DNA from: MED-G105 sp039814575
GTDB lineage: Bacteria; Pseudomonadota; Alphaproteobacteria; Caulobacterales; Parvularculaceae
Direction of reading: 5' to 3'
DNA: 64,000 bases
Assembly (NCBI GenBank): GCA_039814575.1
Contig: JBCCAY010000017.1
Location: forward strand, 11,058 to 75,057
The notes beneath the pieces were generated by a model. The model was not told where the DNA came from, ran no database searches, and saw only the letters and a list, made by a program, of their open reading frames with translations. The position numbers and the translations under genes are program-made. Of this stretch, positions 16,505 to 26,122 are shown piece after piece. How positions within the stretch are numbered: the first letter of the stretch is position 1; each line of letters begins with the position of its first letter.

Positions 16505-19321
16505 ATGGCTCCAGCCAAAAAGACTTCGTCCAAAACCGCCGCCGCCGATAACGCCCCGATGCGCCTCTATCTTGTTGACGGGTCGGCGTACATTTTTCGC
16601 GCCTACCACGCCTTGCCGCCGCTGACGCGAAAATCCGACGGCTTGCCTGTCGGCGCCGTCTCCGGCTTTTGCAACATGCTCTATAAGCTGTTGACGGACA
16701 TGGGCGATGAGCACGACCCGACGCACTTCGCTGTCATTTTCGATTATTCGTCGAAGAGTTTCCGTAACGATCTTTATAAAGATTACAAAGCCAACCGCCC
16801 GCCGCCGCCGGAGGATTTAGCGCCGCAATTCCCATTGGTGCGTGATGCGACGCGCGCCTTCGGCGTGCCGTGCATTGAAATGGAAGGCTATGAAGCGGAC
16901 GATGTTATCGCGTCTTACGCCCGCGCGGTGGATCGCATGGGCGGCGAGTGCGTGATTATCTCATCCGACAAAGACTTGATGCAGCTCGTCACGGACAATG
17001 TGTCGATGTTCGACACCATGAAAAACAAGTGGATACGCCGCGAACAAGTAATCGAGAAATTTGGCGCGCCGCCGGAGAAAGTCATCGACATCCAGGCGCT
17101 TGCCGGGGATTCGGTCGATAATGTGCCGGGCGTTCCGGGCATCGGCGTTAAGACGGCGGCGCAATTAATCGAAGAGTTTGGCGACGTCGACTCCCTGCTA
17201 GAGCGCGCTGAAGAGATCAAACAGAAGAAGCGCCGCGAGAACCTCATAGAGTTCGCCGACGATGCGCGCATCTCGAAAGAACTGGTCACGCTGAAAGACG
17301 ATATCGACCTTCCGAACCCGATCGATGAATTTGTCCTGAAACCGATCGACGTTGATCCGCTCTTAGGCTTTTTCAACGAAATGGAGTTCACAACGATCGC
17401 TAAGCGCGTGACGGCGGATCTCGGGCCTGGCGGCGCTGCAAAAGAAGCGGACGCCGCGCCCACTGGCGACGCCGCCGCTTATACGACGATCTTCGATGAA
17501 GACGCCCTGAAAGATTGGGTGAAGCGCGCTTATGAGCGCGGCGTCGTCGCCATTGATACGGAGACGGATAGTCTGAACGCCATGGCGGCGAACCTTGTCG
17601 GGGTTTGTCTCGCGGTTGCGCCCGGCGAAGCGGCCTATGTTCCCTTAGGCCACAATGCTGAAGGGTTGGATTTGGCCGCCGACGAGGCCGCCAAAAGCGC
17701 CGCTAATCAAATGCCCTTAAAAGCCGCGCTGAAAATTCTAAAGCCGATGCTGGAAGACCCGTCGGTTTTGAAGGTCGGACAAAATTTCAAATATGATTTG
17801 ACGATATTGTCTCGATACGGTGTGTCCGTTGCGCCGTTCGACGACACAATGTTGATCTCTTATGCGCTCGATTGCGGGCGCGGCGGTCACGGCATGGATG
17901 AACTCGCCAAGCGCCATTTGGGCGTTGATACGATAAAGTTCTCCGACATCGCCGGCACCGGCAAAAAACAGAAAACCTTCGATCAGATCGACATTGAAAC
18001 CGCATCGAAATACGCCGCGGAGGATGCGGATATCACCTTGCGGCTGCACCAAACGTTAAAGCCGCGCCTTTCCGATGAGGGAAAGACAAGCGTGTACGAA
18101 CGTTTGGAGCGCCCTTTAGCGCCGGTCATCGCCGGCATGGAGCAGGAAGGCGTAAAAGTCGACCGCGCGGTGCTCGCGCGTTTGTCGGGTGATTTCGCCC
18201 AGCGAATGGCGGCCTCAGAAGCCGAAGCTTATGAGCTCGCTGGCGAGACGTTCAATATGGGCTCGCCCAAGCAAATTGCGGAACTCTTGTTCGGAAAGTT
18301 GGGGCTGCCTGGCGGTAAAAAGACCGCTAAAGGCGCATGGTCGACGAAAGCCGACGTCCTCGAAGAGCTCGCCGCCGAAGGCCACGACCTGCCCCGCGTC
18401 ATTCTCGATTGGCGCGGACTGTCAAAGCTTAAAAGCACGTATACGGATGCCTTGCCGCTCGCGATTAACGCTGAGACCGGGCGTATTCATACGTCGTATT
18501 CCCTCGCGTCGACAACGACGGGGCGGCTCGCCTCCAACGAACCGAACCTTCAAAACATTCCCATCCGAACGGACGACGGCCGCAAAATCCGCACCGCCTT
18601 CGTGCCGGAAGACGGCAATGTGTTGATTTCAGCGGACTATAGTCAAATCGAGTTACGGCTTTTGGCGCATATCGCTGACCTTGAAACCATGAAGGCGGCC
18701 TTCGCCGACGGCGTCGATATTCATGCGCTGACGGCGTCGGAGATGTTCGGCGTGCCCATCGAGGGTATGGACCCGATGGTGCGCCGCCGCGCGAAAGCCA
18801 TTAATTTCGGCATAATCTACGGCATTTCCGCGTTTGGTCTCGCCAATCAATTAGGCATATCGCGGGGGGAGGCGAAGGCCTATATCGACAGCTATTTTGA
18901 GAAATTCCCCGGCATTCGTCGGTATATGGATGAAACCGTCGAAGTGGCGCGCGCGTCCGGCTATGTTGAGACCATCTTTGGGCGGCGCACCTATGTCGGC
19001 GGCATTAAAGATAAGAACCCGGCGATGCGCGGCTATGCAGAACGTCAGGCGATTAACGCGCCCATCCAAGGCGCCGCGGCGGATATTATCCGCAGGGCGA
19101 TGGTGCGAACGCCCGCGGCGCTGAAAAAGAAAAAGCTGAAGGCGCGTCTTTTGTTGCAGGTGCATGACGAACTCATTCTTGAGTGTCCCTCCGATGCTGC
19201 TGATGAGACGTGTGCGCTGATCGTCGACATCATGTCGGGCGCTGCGGCGCCGGCGAGCGAGATTTCGGTGCCGCTCGTCGTTGATGCGCGCGCCGGCGCC
19301 AATTGGGATGAAGCCCACTAG
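16505..19321 (+). CDS. polA: DNA polymerase I
   Basis: A 938-residue family A polymerase for Okazaki fragment processing and repair. The 5'-nuclease domain (about 20-310) begins YLVDGSAYIFRAYHALPPL and has the helix-hairpin-helix GDSVDNVPGVPGIG. The 3'-5' exonuclease domain follows with intact IDTETDSL, so proofreading should be active. Polymerase motifs are DYSQIELRLLAHIAD (motif A), RRRAKAINFGIIYGIS (motif B) and QVHDELI (motif C). Length is close to the usual 930. ATG at 16505 is used; an in-frame GTG at 16490 and a later ATG at 16559 are alternatives, none with a strong ribosome-binding site. It is transcribed alone. Confidence 0.97.
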   Translation: MAPAKKTSSKTAAADNAPMRLYLVDGSAYIFRAYHALPPLTRKSDGLPVGAVSGFCNMLYKLLTDMGDEHDPTHFAVIFDYSSKSFRNDLYKDYKANRPPPPEDLAPQFPLVRDATRAFGVPCIEMEGYEADDVIASYARAVDRMGGECVIISSDKDLMQLVTDNVSMFDTMKNKWIRREQVIEKFGAPPEKVIDIQALAGDSVDNVPGVPGIGVKTAAQLIEEFGDVDSLLERAEEIKQKKRRENLIEFADDARISKELVTLKDDIDLPNPIDEFVLKPIDVDPLLGFFNEMEFTTIAKRVTADLGPGGAAKEADAAPTGDAAAYTTIFDEDALKDWVKRAYERGVVAIDTETDSLNAMAANLVGVCLAVAPGEAAYVPLGHNAEGLDLAADEAAKSAANQMPLKAALKILKPMLEDPSVLKVGQNFKYDLTILSRYGVSVAPFDDTMLISYALDCGRGGHGMDELAKRHLGVDTIKFSDIAGTGKKQKTFDQIDIETASKYAAEDADITLRLHQTLKPRLSDEGKTSVYERLERPLAPVIAGMEQEGVKVDRAVLARLSGDFAQRMAASEAEAYELAGETFNMGSPKQIAELLFGKLGLPGGKKTAKGAWSTKADVLEELAAEGHDLPRVILDWRGLSKLKSTYTDALPLAINAETGRIHTSYSLASTTTGRLASNEPNLQNIPIRTDDGRKIRTAFVPEDGNVLISADYSQIELRLLAHIADLETMKAAFADGVDIHALTASEMFGVPIEGMDPMVRRRAKAINFGIIYGISAFGLANQLGISRGEAKAYIDSYFEKFPGIRRYMDETVEVARASGYVETIFGRRTYVGGIKDKNPAMRGYAERQAINAPIQGAAADIIRRAMVRTPAALKKKKLKARLLLQVHDELILECPSDAADETCALIVDIMSGAAAPASEISVPLVVDARAGANWDEAH

Positions 19322-19617
19322 GCGCAAGTACCGCTGAGGGCGCCGCGCGCGCGTCCTCAACAAAGTCTTAAGAGCCTTTGCAAAATGGGGTCTTTCGACG
19401 CCTAAAAATTAAGAAAATGGAAAGCTGCGGCGTCAAAACTCCGCGTCGTCGGCGACCGGGGCGGGCCGATGGAGCGAGGCGGGCTTTCGGCGTTTTCCGC
19501 CATTCGATGCCGTCCTAAACGGGTGCTGGCCAAACGGCTGTGGGCCAGGCGGCGCACGCGCTTGCCAGATGCGTGCCCGGAGACTCTTGAACGGGGACGC
19601 GTGAGCGGAGGCGCGAC
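19322..19617. other. Intergenic region, no gene seen
   Basis: Just under 300 bases between polA and the GT4 gene. It is GC-rich with no supported ORF on either strand and no clear intrinsic terminator. Confidence 0.35.
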
Positions 19618-20910
19618 ATGACGCTTTTATTTTTAACCTCAACGCTGCCGCGTTTTGAGGGCGACGCCCAAGCGCCGTTCGTGTTGGAGCAAGCCGCCGC
19701 CTTCGTTAAAGCGACGAATACGATGCCGGTAATCCTCGCGCCGGGCGACGCTGCGGCGCAGGCGCGCGAAACGCTCTCCGGCGTTGCTATTCGACGCTTT
19801 CAGTACTTCTTGCCGAAAAGCGCCCAGACGCTCGCTTATCCGGCGATCCTACCGAACTTAAAAGCACAGCCCTTGCGCGGTATGCAGCTGCCGTTTTTCA
19901 TTGCCTCCGAATACGTCGCTGCGCGCAAAGTGTTGCGGGAGAAACCAGACATTGAGGGGGTTTACGCCCATTGGGTCGCGCCGCAAGGGTTGGTCGCCTG
20001 GGCCTTAAAGAAGGCGACCGGCGTTCCTTATGTTTTGCAAAACCATTCCTCCGACCTCGCTGTATTTTGGAAACTTGGGGGGGCGGGCCGCGCGATGGCG
20101 CGCCGTCTCGTGCGTGACGCCAGCGTTTTCTTCTGCGTTAACGTTCAGCAAAAGCGCGCCGTCCTCGGACTATTCCCGCAGGATCAACGCACGGAAATCT
20201 CCTCGAAGATAAAGGTTCTGCCCATGGGCGTCGCCCATAATGTGGGCGACGGCGATGGTGACGCCTCGGCTGAACAAGGTGGAGACGGCAAGTCCTACGA
20301 ATTCGGCTTTATGGGGCGTTTATCGGCGAAGAAGGGCGTTGCGCATCTCTTGCGCGCCCATCGGCGGCTCGTCGTTGAAGGGCAAGGCCCGAAGCTAGGG
20401 GTCGCCGGCGACGGCGAAGCGCGCGCCACATTGAAAGCCGCCGCTGATCCTTTGTGCGTCAGTTTTGAAGGTTTTCTAAGCGGCGCGCAAAAATCGGCGT
20501 TTCTCGCCCGCTGCCGTACGCTCGTTTTCCCGTCAATTCGCGACGGCGATGATGTGGAAGGCTTGCCCGTCGCTGTGTTGGAGGCTTTGTCGCTTGGCAA
20601 GACCGTTATTGTTAGTCCGTCAACGAATATAAAGATGCTGCCGGAATGGTCGGAGATTGAAGACGACGTTCATATTATTGACGACCCCAGCGATGATGAA
20701 GCGCTGGCGGCGGTTATGCGCCGCAGCTTAGAGACCGTGCCCGCCGCCGTTTCCGCCCGTCACGATCGTCTGCGGCGCATTATGGCGCGCTATCGCTGGG
20801 AAAATCTTATCTCGGAATATATCGATACGCTGAGTGAGCATTCGGTGTTGAGCGGTCCGGAAATCAACAGCAAAAGTGAAAGCCAACAATCGGGGAAGAG
20901 CGCAGCGTAA
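19618..20910 (+). CDS. Glycosyltransferase family 4 (GT-B fold)
   Basis: A 430-residue nucleotide-sugar glycosyltransferase. The N-terminal half has a PRFEGDAQAPFV acceptor-side motif and HWVAPQG; the C-terminal half has GFMGRLSAKKGVAHLLRA and FPSIRDGDDVEGLPVAVLEALSLGKTVIVS, which is the GT4 donor-binding region with its E-x7-E arrangement. No membrane segment is seen, so it acts at the cytoplasmic face. The C-terminal tail is serine-rich and probably disordered. It lies next to an HPr-kinase-like gene, a flippase-like membrane protein and a GT2 enzyme, suggesting envelope polysaccharide or glycolipid assembly. Sugar specificity is unknown. Confidence 0.88.
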   Translation: MTLLFLTSTLPRFEGDAQAPFVLEQAAAFVKATNTMPVILAPGDAAAQARETLSGVAIRRFQYFLPKSAQTLAYPAILPNLKAQPLRGMQLPFFIASEYVAARKVLREKPDIEGVYAHWVAPQGLVAWALKKATGVPYVLQNHSSDLAVFWKLGGAGRAMARRLVRDASVFFCVNVQQKRAVLGLFPQDQRTEISSKIKVLPMGVAHNVGDGDGDASAEQGGDGKSYEFGFMGRLSAKKGVAHLLRAHRRLVVEGQGPKLGVAGDGEARATLKAAADPLCVSFEGFLSGAQKSAFLARCRTLVFPSIRDGDDVEGLPVAVLEALSLGKTVIVSPSTNIKMLPEWSEIEDDVHIIDDPSDDEALAAVMRRSLETVPAAVSARHDRLRRIMARYRWENLISEYIDTLSEHSVLSGPEINSKSESQQSGKSAA

Positions 20911-20966
20911 ACGGCGATGGTCGTCTTCGCTAAAGCGCAATCCGCTTCTTCCCGCTTGAATGACGC

Positions 20967-21962
20967 CTAGACCAGATGCGCTTCAGCAAAGGCGAGGCGT
21001 TCATGGTCGGAGCGCATGTCCCGTGCGTTCACGAATTGCAGTTGGTCCACATGGCGCAACGCCTTTTGGATGACGGATCGTTCCAAATCGCCGGTTTCCG
21101 GCGACATGCCGATGTTTTCCATAAGGCTGGTGTTGAGGTCCGCTGACCCGATGATGGCGTCAGTCGCCTGTTGAACGCCTTGGGGCGAGGTTAGGTCGAG
21201 CGCGGCGCTGTCCCCCTCCCGTTGGAGGAAGACGACGCGCTGCAACGGCGCCGGGCCGGAGCGGGTCGTTTCGAAGATTTCCTCCGCGTGCGCCCGGGTG
21301 GAAATCAAGAACCGTCGTCCGGTGACAACAGCGATCGCCGTGCGAATGACATCTTTAGCCGCGATCGCCAGCTGAATTCTCAAAGGCGGGCGTAGGGTTT
21401 TCAGATTGTAGGTGAACAGATGTAATGGCCGCGCATAGGGGAAGACGAGGCCCGTTTGCGCGTCCACCATCAGCAAATCGTCGCCCATCAACGCATACCC
21501 GTTCTGCATCAAGGAGAGGGACAGCGTGGTTTTTCCGGTGCCGCCTTCGGCTGGGAAAACGAAGGCCTTGCCGTCTTTCGAGACGCCCGCGGCGTGCATG
21601 AACAAGACGTCGGTTTCGAGCAGTTTTTGATAGAGGATCGGCTCCAGCAACTGACCTTGAACAAAAGCGCCGACGGCCGTGACGTAAAAACGGTCCAGCC
21701 AGTGCTTCTCGAACAGGAGAACGGGGCTCGGACCCGCCAGATCGCGAACGGCGAAATTGAACCGAAAGAGGCCTTTGTAGTGAACGGACTGTTTCTCGGC
21801 TGGGTCGATGGCGTCGACAAGTTTTAGCGTCACGTCGGGGCAGTCGGCGCTCGTGTGGTCGGTGGAAATGCGCGCGTATTCATTGCGGAAATAGGCGCGA
21901 TAGCGCGCCGGCGCGTCGACGATGATCCGGACTTTGCCGTTTAAATTGTAGACGTCGCTCAT
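20967..21962 (-). CDS. HPr kinase-like P-loop protein
   Basis: A 331-residue protein with an unassigned N-terminal beta-rich domain (about 1-130) and a C-terminal HPr kinase / PEP carboxykinase-like P-loop domain. The Walker A segment reads AEGGTGKTTLSLSL, followed by ALMGDDLLMVD, equivalent to the acidic Walker-B-like element of HprK. Bacterial relatives are often found in exopolysaccharide or lasso-peptide clusters rather than with a PTS. ATG at 21962 is preferred to a GTG at 21986. It is transcribed against the glycosyltransferases and divergent, by 109 bases, from the flippase-like gene. The phosphorylation target is unknown. Confidence 0.75.
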   Translation of the reverse strand: MSDVYNLNGKVRIIVDAPARYRAYFRNEYARISTDHTSADCPDVTLKLVDAIDPAEKQSVHYKGLFRFNFAVRDLAGPSPVLLFEKHWLDRFYVTAVGAFVQGQLLEPILYQKLLETDVLFMHAAGVSKDGKAFVFPAEGGTGKTTLSLSLMQNGYALMGDDLLMVDAQTGLVFPYARPLHLFTYNLKTLRPPLRIQLAIAAKDVIRTAIAVVTGRRFLISTRAHAEEIFETTRSGPAPLQRVVFLQREGDSAALDLTSPQGVQQATDAIIGSADLNTSLMENIGMSPETGDLERSVIQKALRHVDQLQFVNARDMRSDHERLAFAEAHLV

Positions 21963-22071
21963 TTCTCTTGTGTCCCGGTTACACACTCAATTCACCGGCA
22001 GTTTGTTAAGGAGAGATTGATATCGTCGACAAAGTGCGAAACGCGTGCATCGCGAATGAGGAGTTTCCGCA

Positions 22072-23022
22072 TTGCGCCAATGGGCACACCAATCGGACGG
22101 CCAATGGGCGAAACGCGCCGCCGCTCTTGAAGCGGCGTTGACTGCGTTTTTGGTGACGATCAGAAAACCATGGGCCCGTTCGGTCGGCATGGCGGTTGCG
22201 GCGTGCTTGTTCGTCGGCGGCGTCATTGTGTCGATCGCCGCTGATCCGGCGCAGTTCATCAACATGCGTATGGCGCCCGTGGCGCTGGCGTTTTTTCTCG
22301 TGACGCCCCTCGTGATCTTGGGCAACGCCGCGGAGTTTGTGTTCGTAGCGCGCCTTGTGGGCCGGCGCGTAACGCCCTTCGCGGCGCTGAAAATCACGGT
22401 GTTCGGCACGGCGGCGAACCTGCTACCATTGCCGGGCGGTGCCATGGTGCGGGTGGCGGCGCTGAAAACCGCGGGCGCGAGCGTCGCCGGCGGCTCGGGC
22501 GGCGTGCTTCTCGCGGCGATTATCTGGATCGGCGTTTCGTTTATTCTGGCGGGCGGCGGCGCGTTATTGCTTGGTTTGCCAATCGCTGGCGGTGTCGGAC
22601 TTTTGTTCGGGGCGGGCGTTCTTGCGGCGTGCTTGGTTTTTGCACACTTTGTTTATTCCGCCTTGCCCGCAGCGTTGGGGGTGTGTGTCGTAAAGAGTGC
22701 GACGACGCTTCTCGACGCGTTGCGGCTCTATTGGTGCTTAGCGGCGCTTGGCGTGACGGCGAGCCTCCTCCAGGCGATTGTCTTGTCCGTATCCGGCGTC
22801 ATTGGCGCTGCAATCGCCATCGCCCCGGCGGGGCTCGGCGTGCGCGAGGGATCAGCGGCGCTCCTCGCGCAGTTTATTGCCCTGCCGGCGGCGCCGGTCT
22901 TTCTCGCCGCTTCGCTGGCGCGGCTTGTCGGTCTCGTGATGCTCGCGCCCTTAGCGCTTCTCTTGGCGACCGGCGAAGCGAAGTCGGCGAACGTTAACCC
23001 TTCCGCGCTAGACCCGTCTTAA
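22072..23022 (+). CDS. Lysylphosphatidylglycerol synthase/flippase-like membrane protein (UPF0104 type)
   Basis: A 316-residue multi-pass membrane protein with about eight hydrophobic segments. Motifs NLLPLPGGAMVRVAALK in the middle and APAGLGVREGS near the C-terminus match the LPG synthase transmembrane region / AglD-like flippase family, which moves lipid-linked or phosphatidylglycerol-type substrates across the membrane. The start is a TTG at 22072, supported by GAGGAG eight bases upstream. The stop is followed within about 40 bases by the GT2 gene, so the two are probably co-transcribed. A role in exporting a glycolipid built by the neighbouring transferases is inferred. Confidence 0.78.
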   Translation: MRQWAHQSDGQWAKRAAALEAALTAFLVTIRKPWARSVGMAVAACLFVGGVIVSIAADPAQFINMRMAPVALAFFLVTPLVILGNAAEFVFVARLVGRRVTPFAALKITVFGTAANLLPLPGGAMVRVAALKTAGASVAGGSGGVLLAAIIWIGVSFILAGGGALLLGLPIAGGVGLLFGAGVLAACLVFAHFVYSALPAALGVCVVKSATTLLDALRLYWCLAALGVTASLLQAIVLSVSGVIGAAIAIAPAGLGVREGSAALLAQFIALPAAPVFLAASLARLVGLVMLAPLALLLATGEAKSANVNPSALDPS

Positions 23023-23062
23023 CGGATCGCCCATCTAGATTGTGGGCTTGCGGGAGCGCGCT

Positions 23063-24091
23063 TTGACGAAACTCATCGTCCAAATTCCATGCTTCAATGA
23101 AGCGGAGACCTTGCCCGAAACGGTTCGGGACATTCCGCGCGCTGTCGACGGCGTTGATGTGGTCGAAGTTCTCGTCATCGATGATGGGTCGAGCGATGAC
23201 ACGATTGCTGCGGCGCGCGTCGCCGGCGTCGACCACATTGTCTCCAATAAAGTCAATCTGGGGCTCGCGCGCACCTTCCAAGTGGGGCTCGACGAAGCTT
23301 TGCGCCTTGGCGCCGACATCGTCGTCAACACGGATGGGGATAACCAATATCAGGGGGCGGACATTCCCTTGCTCGTCGCGCCGATTGTGCAGGGTTCGGC
23401 GGATATTGTCGTCGGCGATCGCCAGACGGCGACCATCGCACATTTCTCGCCTTTGAAGAAAATGTTGCAGCGTTGGGGCAGTCGGTTCGTGAGAGGCCTT
23501 TCTGGCGTTGACGCCGCCGACGCTGTTAGCGGGTTTCGCGCGTTTTCTCGAAATGCGGCGATGGCGATCAATGTGCGTTCGAGTTTCTCTTATACGATTG
23601 AAACGCTCATTCAGGCGGGTAAAAAGCGACTGACCGTCCTATCTGTGCCTGTGCGGACAAATAGCGTCACCCGGCCGTCGCGGCTCTTTCGGTCGATCCC
23701 GCAATTTCTTTTTCAATCGGCGAAGACCATGGCGCGGGTCTACGCCATGTATGAGCCGCTGAAAGTCTTTCTCTTCGCCGGCGTCGTTTTCATGGTGTTG
23801 GGCGCCGCGCCGATCGTCCGGTTTGTTCTGCACTATCTGGCGGGCGACGGCCAAGGCATGGTGCAATCTCTTATCCTTGGCGGGGTGTTGTTTCTATTGG
23901 GGGCGATGGCGATCATGTTCGCTTTGATCGCGGATCTCGTCGCCTACAATCGCCAACTAATTGAGCAAACCTTAGAGCGCGTGCGCCGGATGGAGTTCGA
24001 CGCCGCCGCGCAGCGGGACTTCCCGGAGAAGCGCGTGCGCGATGAACTCGCGGCGTTGCAATCCTCTAACGAAAAGTCCGCACACGGCTAA
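23063..24091 (+). CDS. Glycosyltransferase family 2, dolichyl-phosphate-mannose-synthase-like
   Basis: A 342-residue GT2 enzyme. The catalytic domain (about 1-225) has IPCFNEAETLPETV, the donor-binding VIDDGSSDDT, NTDGDNQYQ as the DXD-type motif, and DAVSGFRAFSR. Two transmembrane helices follow at about 240-260 and 275-300, then a charged tail. The architecture fits transfer of a sugar to polyprenyl phosphate at the cytoplasmic membrane. TTG at 23063 has GGGAG six bases upstream and gives the usual short N-terminus; GTG at 23042 is the alternative. It follows the flippase-like gene in the same direction. Confidence 0.88.
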   Translation: MTKLIVQIPCFNEAETLPETVRDIPRAVDGVDVVEVLVIDDGSSDDTIAAARVAGVDHIVSNKVNLGLARTFQVGLDEALRLGADIVVNTDGDNQYQGADIPLLVAPIVQGSADIVVGDRQTATIAHFSPLKKMLQRWGSRFVRGLSGVDAADAVSGFRAFSRNAAMAINVRSSFSYTIETLIQAGKKRLTVLSVPVRTNSVTRPSRLFRSIPQFLFQSAKTMARVYAMYEPLKVFLFAGVVFMVLGAAPIVRFVLHYLAGDGQGMVQSLILGGVLFLLGAMAIMFALIADLVAYNRQLIEQTLERVRRMEFDAAAQRDFPEKRVRDELAALQSSNEKSAHG

Positions 24092-24119
24092 CCGGCATTA
24101 TTGCGGCGCGCGTGCGTTT

Positions 24120-25055
24120 CTAACCCCAAGGTCTGCGCTGTGGCGCGCGCGCTGACGAGGCGCCGGCATTTCCAGCACCACCCCCAAGACCACCCCCAAG
24201 ACCGCCCCCAACACCGCCCATCGACATCAAGCGATCGATACGGTTTTGCGTCGCCGGGTGGGTGGAAAAGAGATTGTCACGGCCCTCTCCCGATAGCGGA
24301 TTGATAATCATCAACTGACCCGTCTCCGGATGCCGCTCCGCGACTTCGTTGGGGATGCGCGCGGCGCCTTGGGAGATTTTCGCGAGCGCTGAGGCGAGCC
24401 AATCGGGGCGCCCGCAAATCTCAGCGCCGATGCGATCGGCCTCATATTCGCGGCCGCGCGAGATCGCCATCTGGACAAGGCCAGCGGCCATGGGCGCGAG
24501 GATCATGATCGCCAAGGCGCCGATGATGCCGCCATTATTGCGATTGCCGCCGCCGAAAAACATCGCAAAGTTCGCAAGCGTCGTAATCGCGCCGGCGATT
24601 GTCGCGGTGATGGTCATGGTCAACGTGTCGCGATTTTTTACGTGCGCTAATTCATGCGCCATGACGCCGGCGACTTCTTCTTCCGTCAGCATTTGCAAAA
24701 GCCCGGTCGTTGCGGCGACGGCGGCGTTTTCGGGGTTGCGGCCCGTGGCGAAGGCGTTCGGTTGGTTCGATTGAATAACGTAGATCTTAGGGACAGGCAT
24801 GCCGGCGTTTTGCGCCAGCGACACCGTGTTTTCCGCATAGCGCCGGATGAGGCCTGATCCGTGCGATGCGTCGACCTCTTCGGCTTTATACATCCGCAAG
24901 ACGACTTTGTCGGAGTTCCAATAGGCGAACAAATTAGTGCCTGCGGCGAAGAGGAGGGCGAGCACCATGCCGCCTGTTCCGCCGAGCATTAAGCCAATGA
25001 CGCCGAAGAGGCTCGTGAGCGCTGCGAGGAGAATGCCGGTGCGTACGTAATTCAT
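24120..25055 (-). CDS. htpX: Membrane zinc metalloprotease HtpX
   Basis: A 311-residue M48 protease for quality control of inner-membrane proteins. Two N-terminal hydrophobic helices (about 5-50) precede the zinc motif HELAH in VMAHELAHVKN, with a further EYEADRIGAE supplying the third ligand. The C-terminus is a glycine-rich run (GGGLGGGLGGGAG) encoded by a short tandem DNA repeat at about 24176-24215, which may vary in copy number. ATG at 25055 matches the family start MNYVRTG; the longer frame would overlap the divergent SDHAF4-like gene. Confidence 0.95.
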   Translation of the reverse strand: MNYVRTGILLAALTSLFGVIGLMLGGTGGMVLALLFAAGTNLFAYWNSDKVVLRMYKAEEVDASHGSGLIRRYAENTVSLAQNAGMPVPKIYVIQSNQPNAFATGRNPENAAVAATTGLLQMLTEEEVAGVMAHELAHVKNRDTLTMTITATIAGAITTLANFAMFFGGGNRNNGGIIGALAIMILAPMAAGLVQMAISRGREYEADRIGAEICGRPDWLASALAKISQGAARIPNEVAERHPETGQLMIINPLSGEGRDNLFSTHPATQNRIDRLMSMGGVGGGLGGGLGGGAGNAGASSARAPQRRPWG

Positions 25056-25167
25056 GGTTTCGAGGGTGCTTTTTCTTTCCGAAGCCGGGCGACAGGATAA
25101 GCTGCCGCAGGCGGTTTTGATCCTCAAGGACGCTCTCTATATGGAATCGCGAAAGGAGCGCTTCAAT

Positions 25168-25428
25168 ATGACCGCGAGCGACGACGCAAGCAAAGGCCAG
25201 AGCGCCGCTAGAGAGTCTGACGATAAACCCGTCGAGGCGCGGCCAGAAGGGGCGGCCCCCGATAAAGACCTGCCGCCGGCGGCGCAGCGCGCCTTGCGCG
25301 AAGCGGCCGAACGTCGGGCGAAGGCGGCGGAAGCGGAGAAGCGCGCCGAGAAGGGCGGCCCGGCCGGCCCCGAACCAACCCGCTACGGCGATTGGGAGCG
25401 CAAAGGGCGCGCGGTGGACTTTAGCTAG
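25168..25428 (+). CDS. SDHAF4-like protein (DUF1674)
   Basis: An 86-residue protein ending GPEPTRYGDWERKGRAVDFS, the conserved tail of DUF1674 / succinate dehydrogenase assembly factor 4. The rest is charged and alanine-rich, probably helical or disordered. The eukaryotic homologue binds free flavinylated SdhA and helps assemble complex II; the bacterial role is inferred from that. ATG at 25168 has GGAG nine bases upstream; upstream in-frame codons would overlap the htpX promoter. Pairing with htpX is common in alphaproteobacteria. Confidence 0.82.
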   Translation: MTASDDASKGQSAARESDDKPVEARPEGAAPDKDLPPAAQRALREAAERRAKAAEAEKRAEKGGPAGPEPTRYGDWERKGRAVDFS

Positions 25429-25508
25429 CGCTCTTTTATCGGTTTTATCGGCGCGTCCTGATTTCGGACCCTTGGAAAAGCCGACGAAGATGCTATCTAT
25501 GAGAGTGT

Positions 25509-26105
25509 ATGAATAAATGCACCCGCATAGGTTTTGTCCTGGTTTGTGTCGCTGCGCTGTTCAGCGGAGCCGCCTCGGCCGGGTCCGCATTGCAAGGGCC
25601 CATTCCGGCGACCGTGACCCGAGTCATCGACGGCGATACGGTTGAAGTCGACGCCCGCATTTGGCTCGATCAAACCATTCGCGTGTCCGTACGGCTCGAC
25701 GGGCTCGACGCGCCGGAAATCCGTTACGCCGACTGTGCAACGGAGAAAGCTCTCGGGAACGCGGCGAAAGTTTTTCTCCGTGAACGCCTCGCCGGTCAGG
25801 ACGTCGTGCTTCATGGCGTGAAAGAAGGCAAATACGCCGGCCGTGTCGTCGCCCGCATTAAAACCCCTAGCGGTGACGAACCCGCTCTTGCGCTCTTGGA
25901 CGAAGGCCTCGCTTCGCCGCAGCCAAGGCGTGGTAAGGGAAGAGACTGGTGCGATCAAGCGGCGCAAGACGTCGAGGCGCGCCTCAGTGCGGCGCAAGCT
26001 GATTTTGAGGCGAGGCCCGAGCGCTCGTTCGCGCGCCTTGAAACTGACGCCGCGCCAGACGTTCCAGCGCGGTCCTTCGGGCGTGCATTTGCGCAACAGC
26101 GCTGA
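25509..26105 (+). CDS. Exported thermonuclease-family (SNase-like) protein
   Basis: A 198-residue protein with a signal peptide (hydrophobic core FVLVCVAALFSGAASAG). The OB-fold nuclease domain has VTRVIDGDTVEVDA, then VRLDGLDAPEIRY with the catalytic-type Arg and acidic residues, and KYAGRVVARI with the second Arg. It is therefore probably an active calcium-dependent nuclease of the periplasm or cell exterior. The C-terminal 40 residues are arginine-rich and of unknown role. The stop lies close to the convergent gene at 26123. Confidence 0.82.
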   Translation: MNKCTRIGFVLVCVAALFSGAASAGSALQGPIPATVTRVIDGDTVEVDARIWLDQTIRVSVRLDGLDAPEIRYADCATEKALGNAAKVFLRERLAGQDVVLHGVKEGKYAGRVVARIKTPSGDEPALALLDEGLASPQPRRGKGRDWCDQAAQDVEARLSAAQADFEARPERSFARLETDAAPDVPARSFGRAFAQQR

Positions 26106-26122
26106 CGCCTCCCGTCTTCCCG

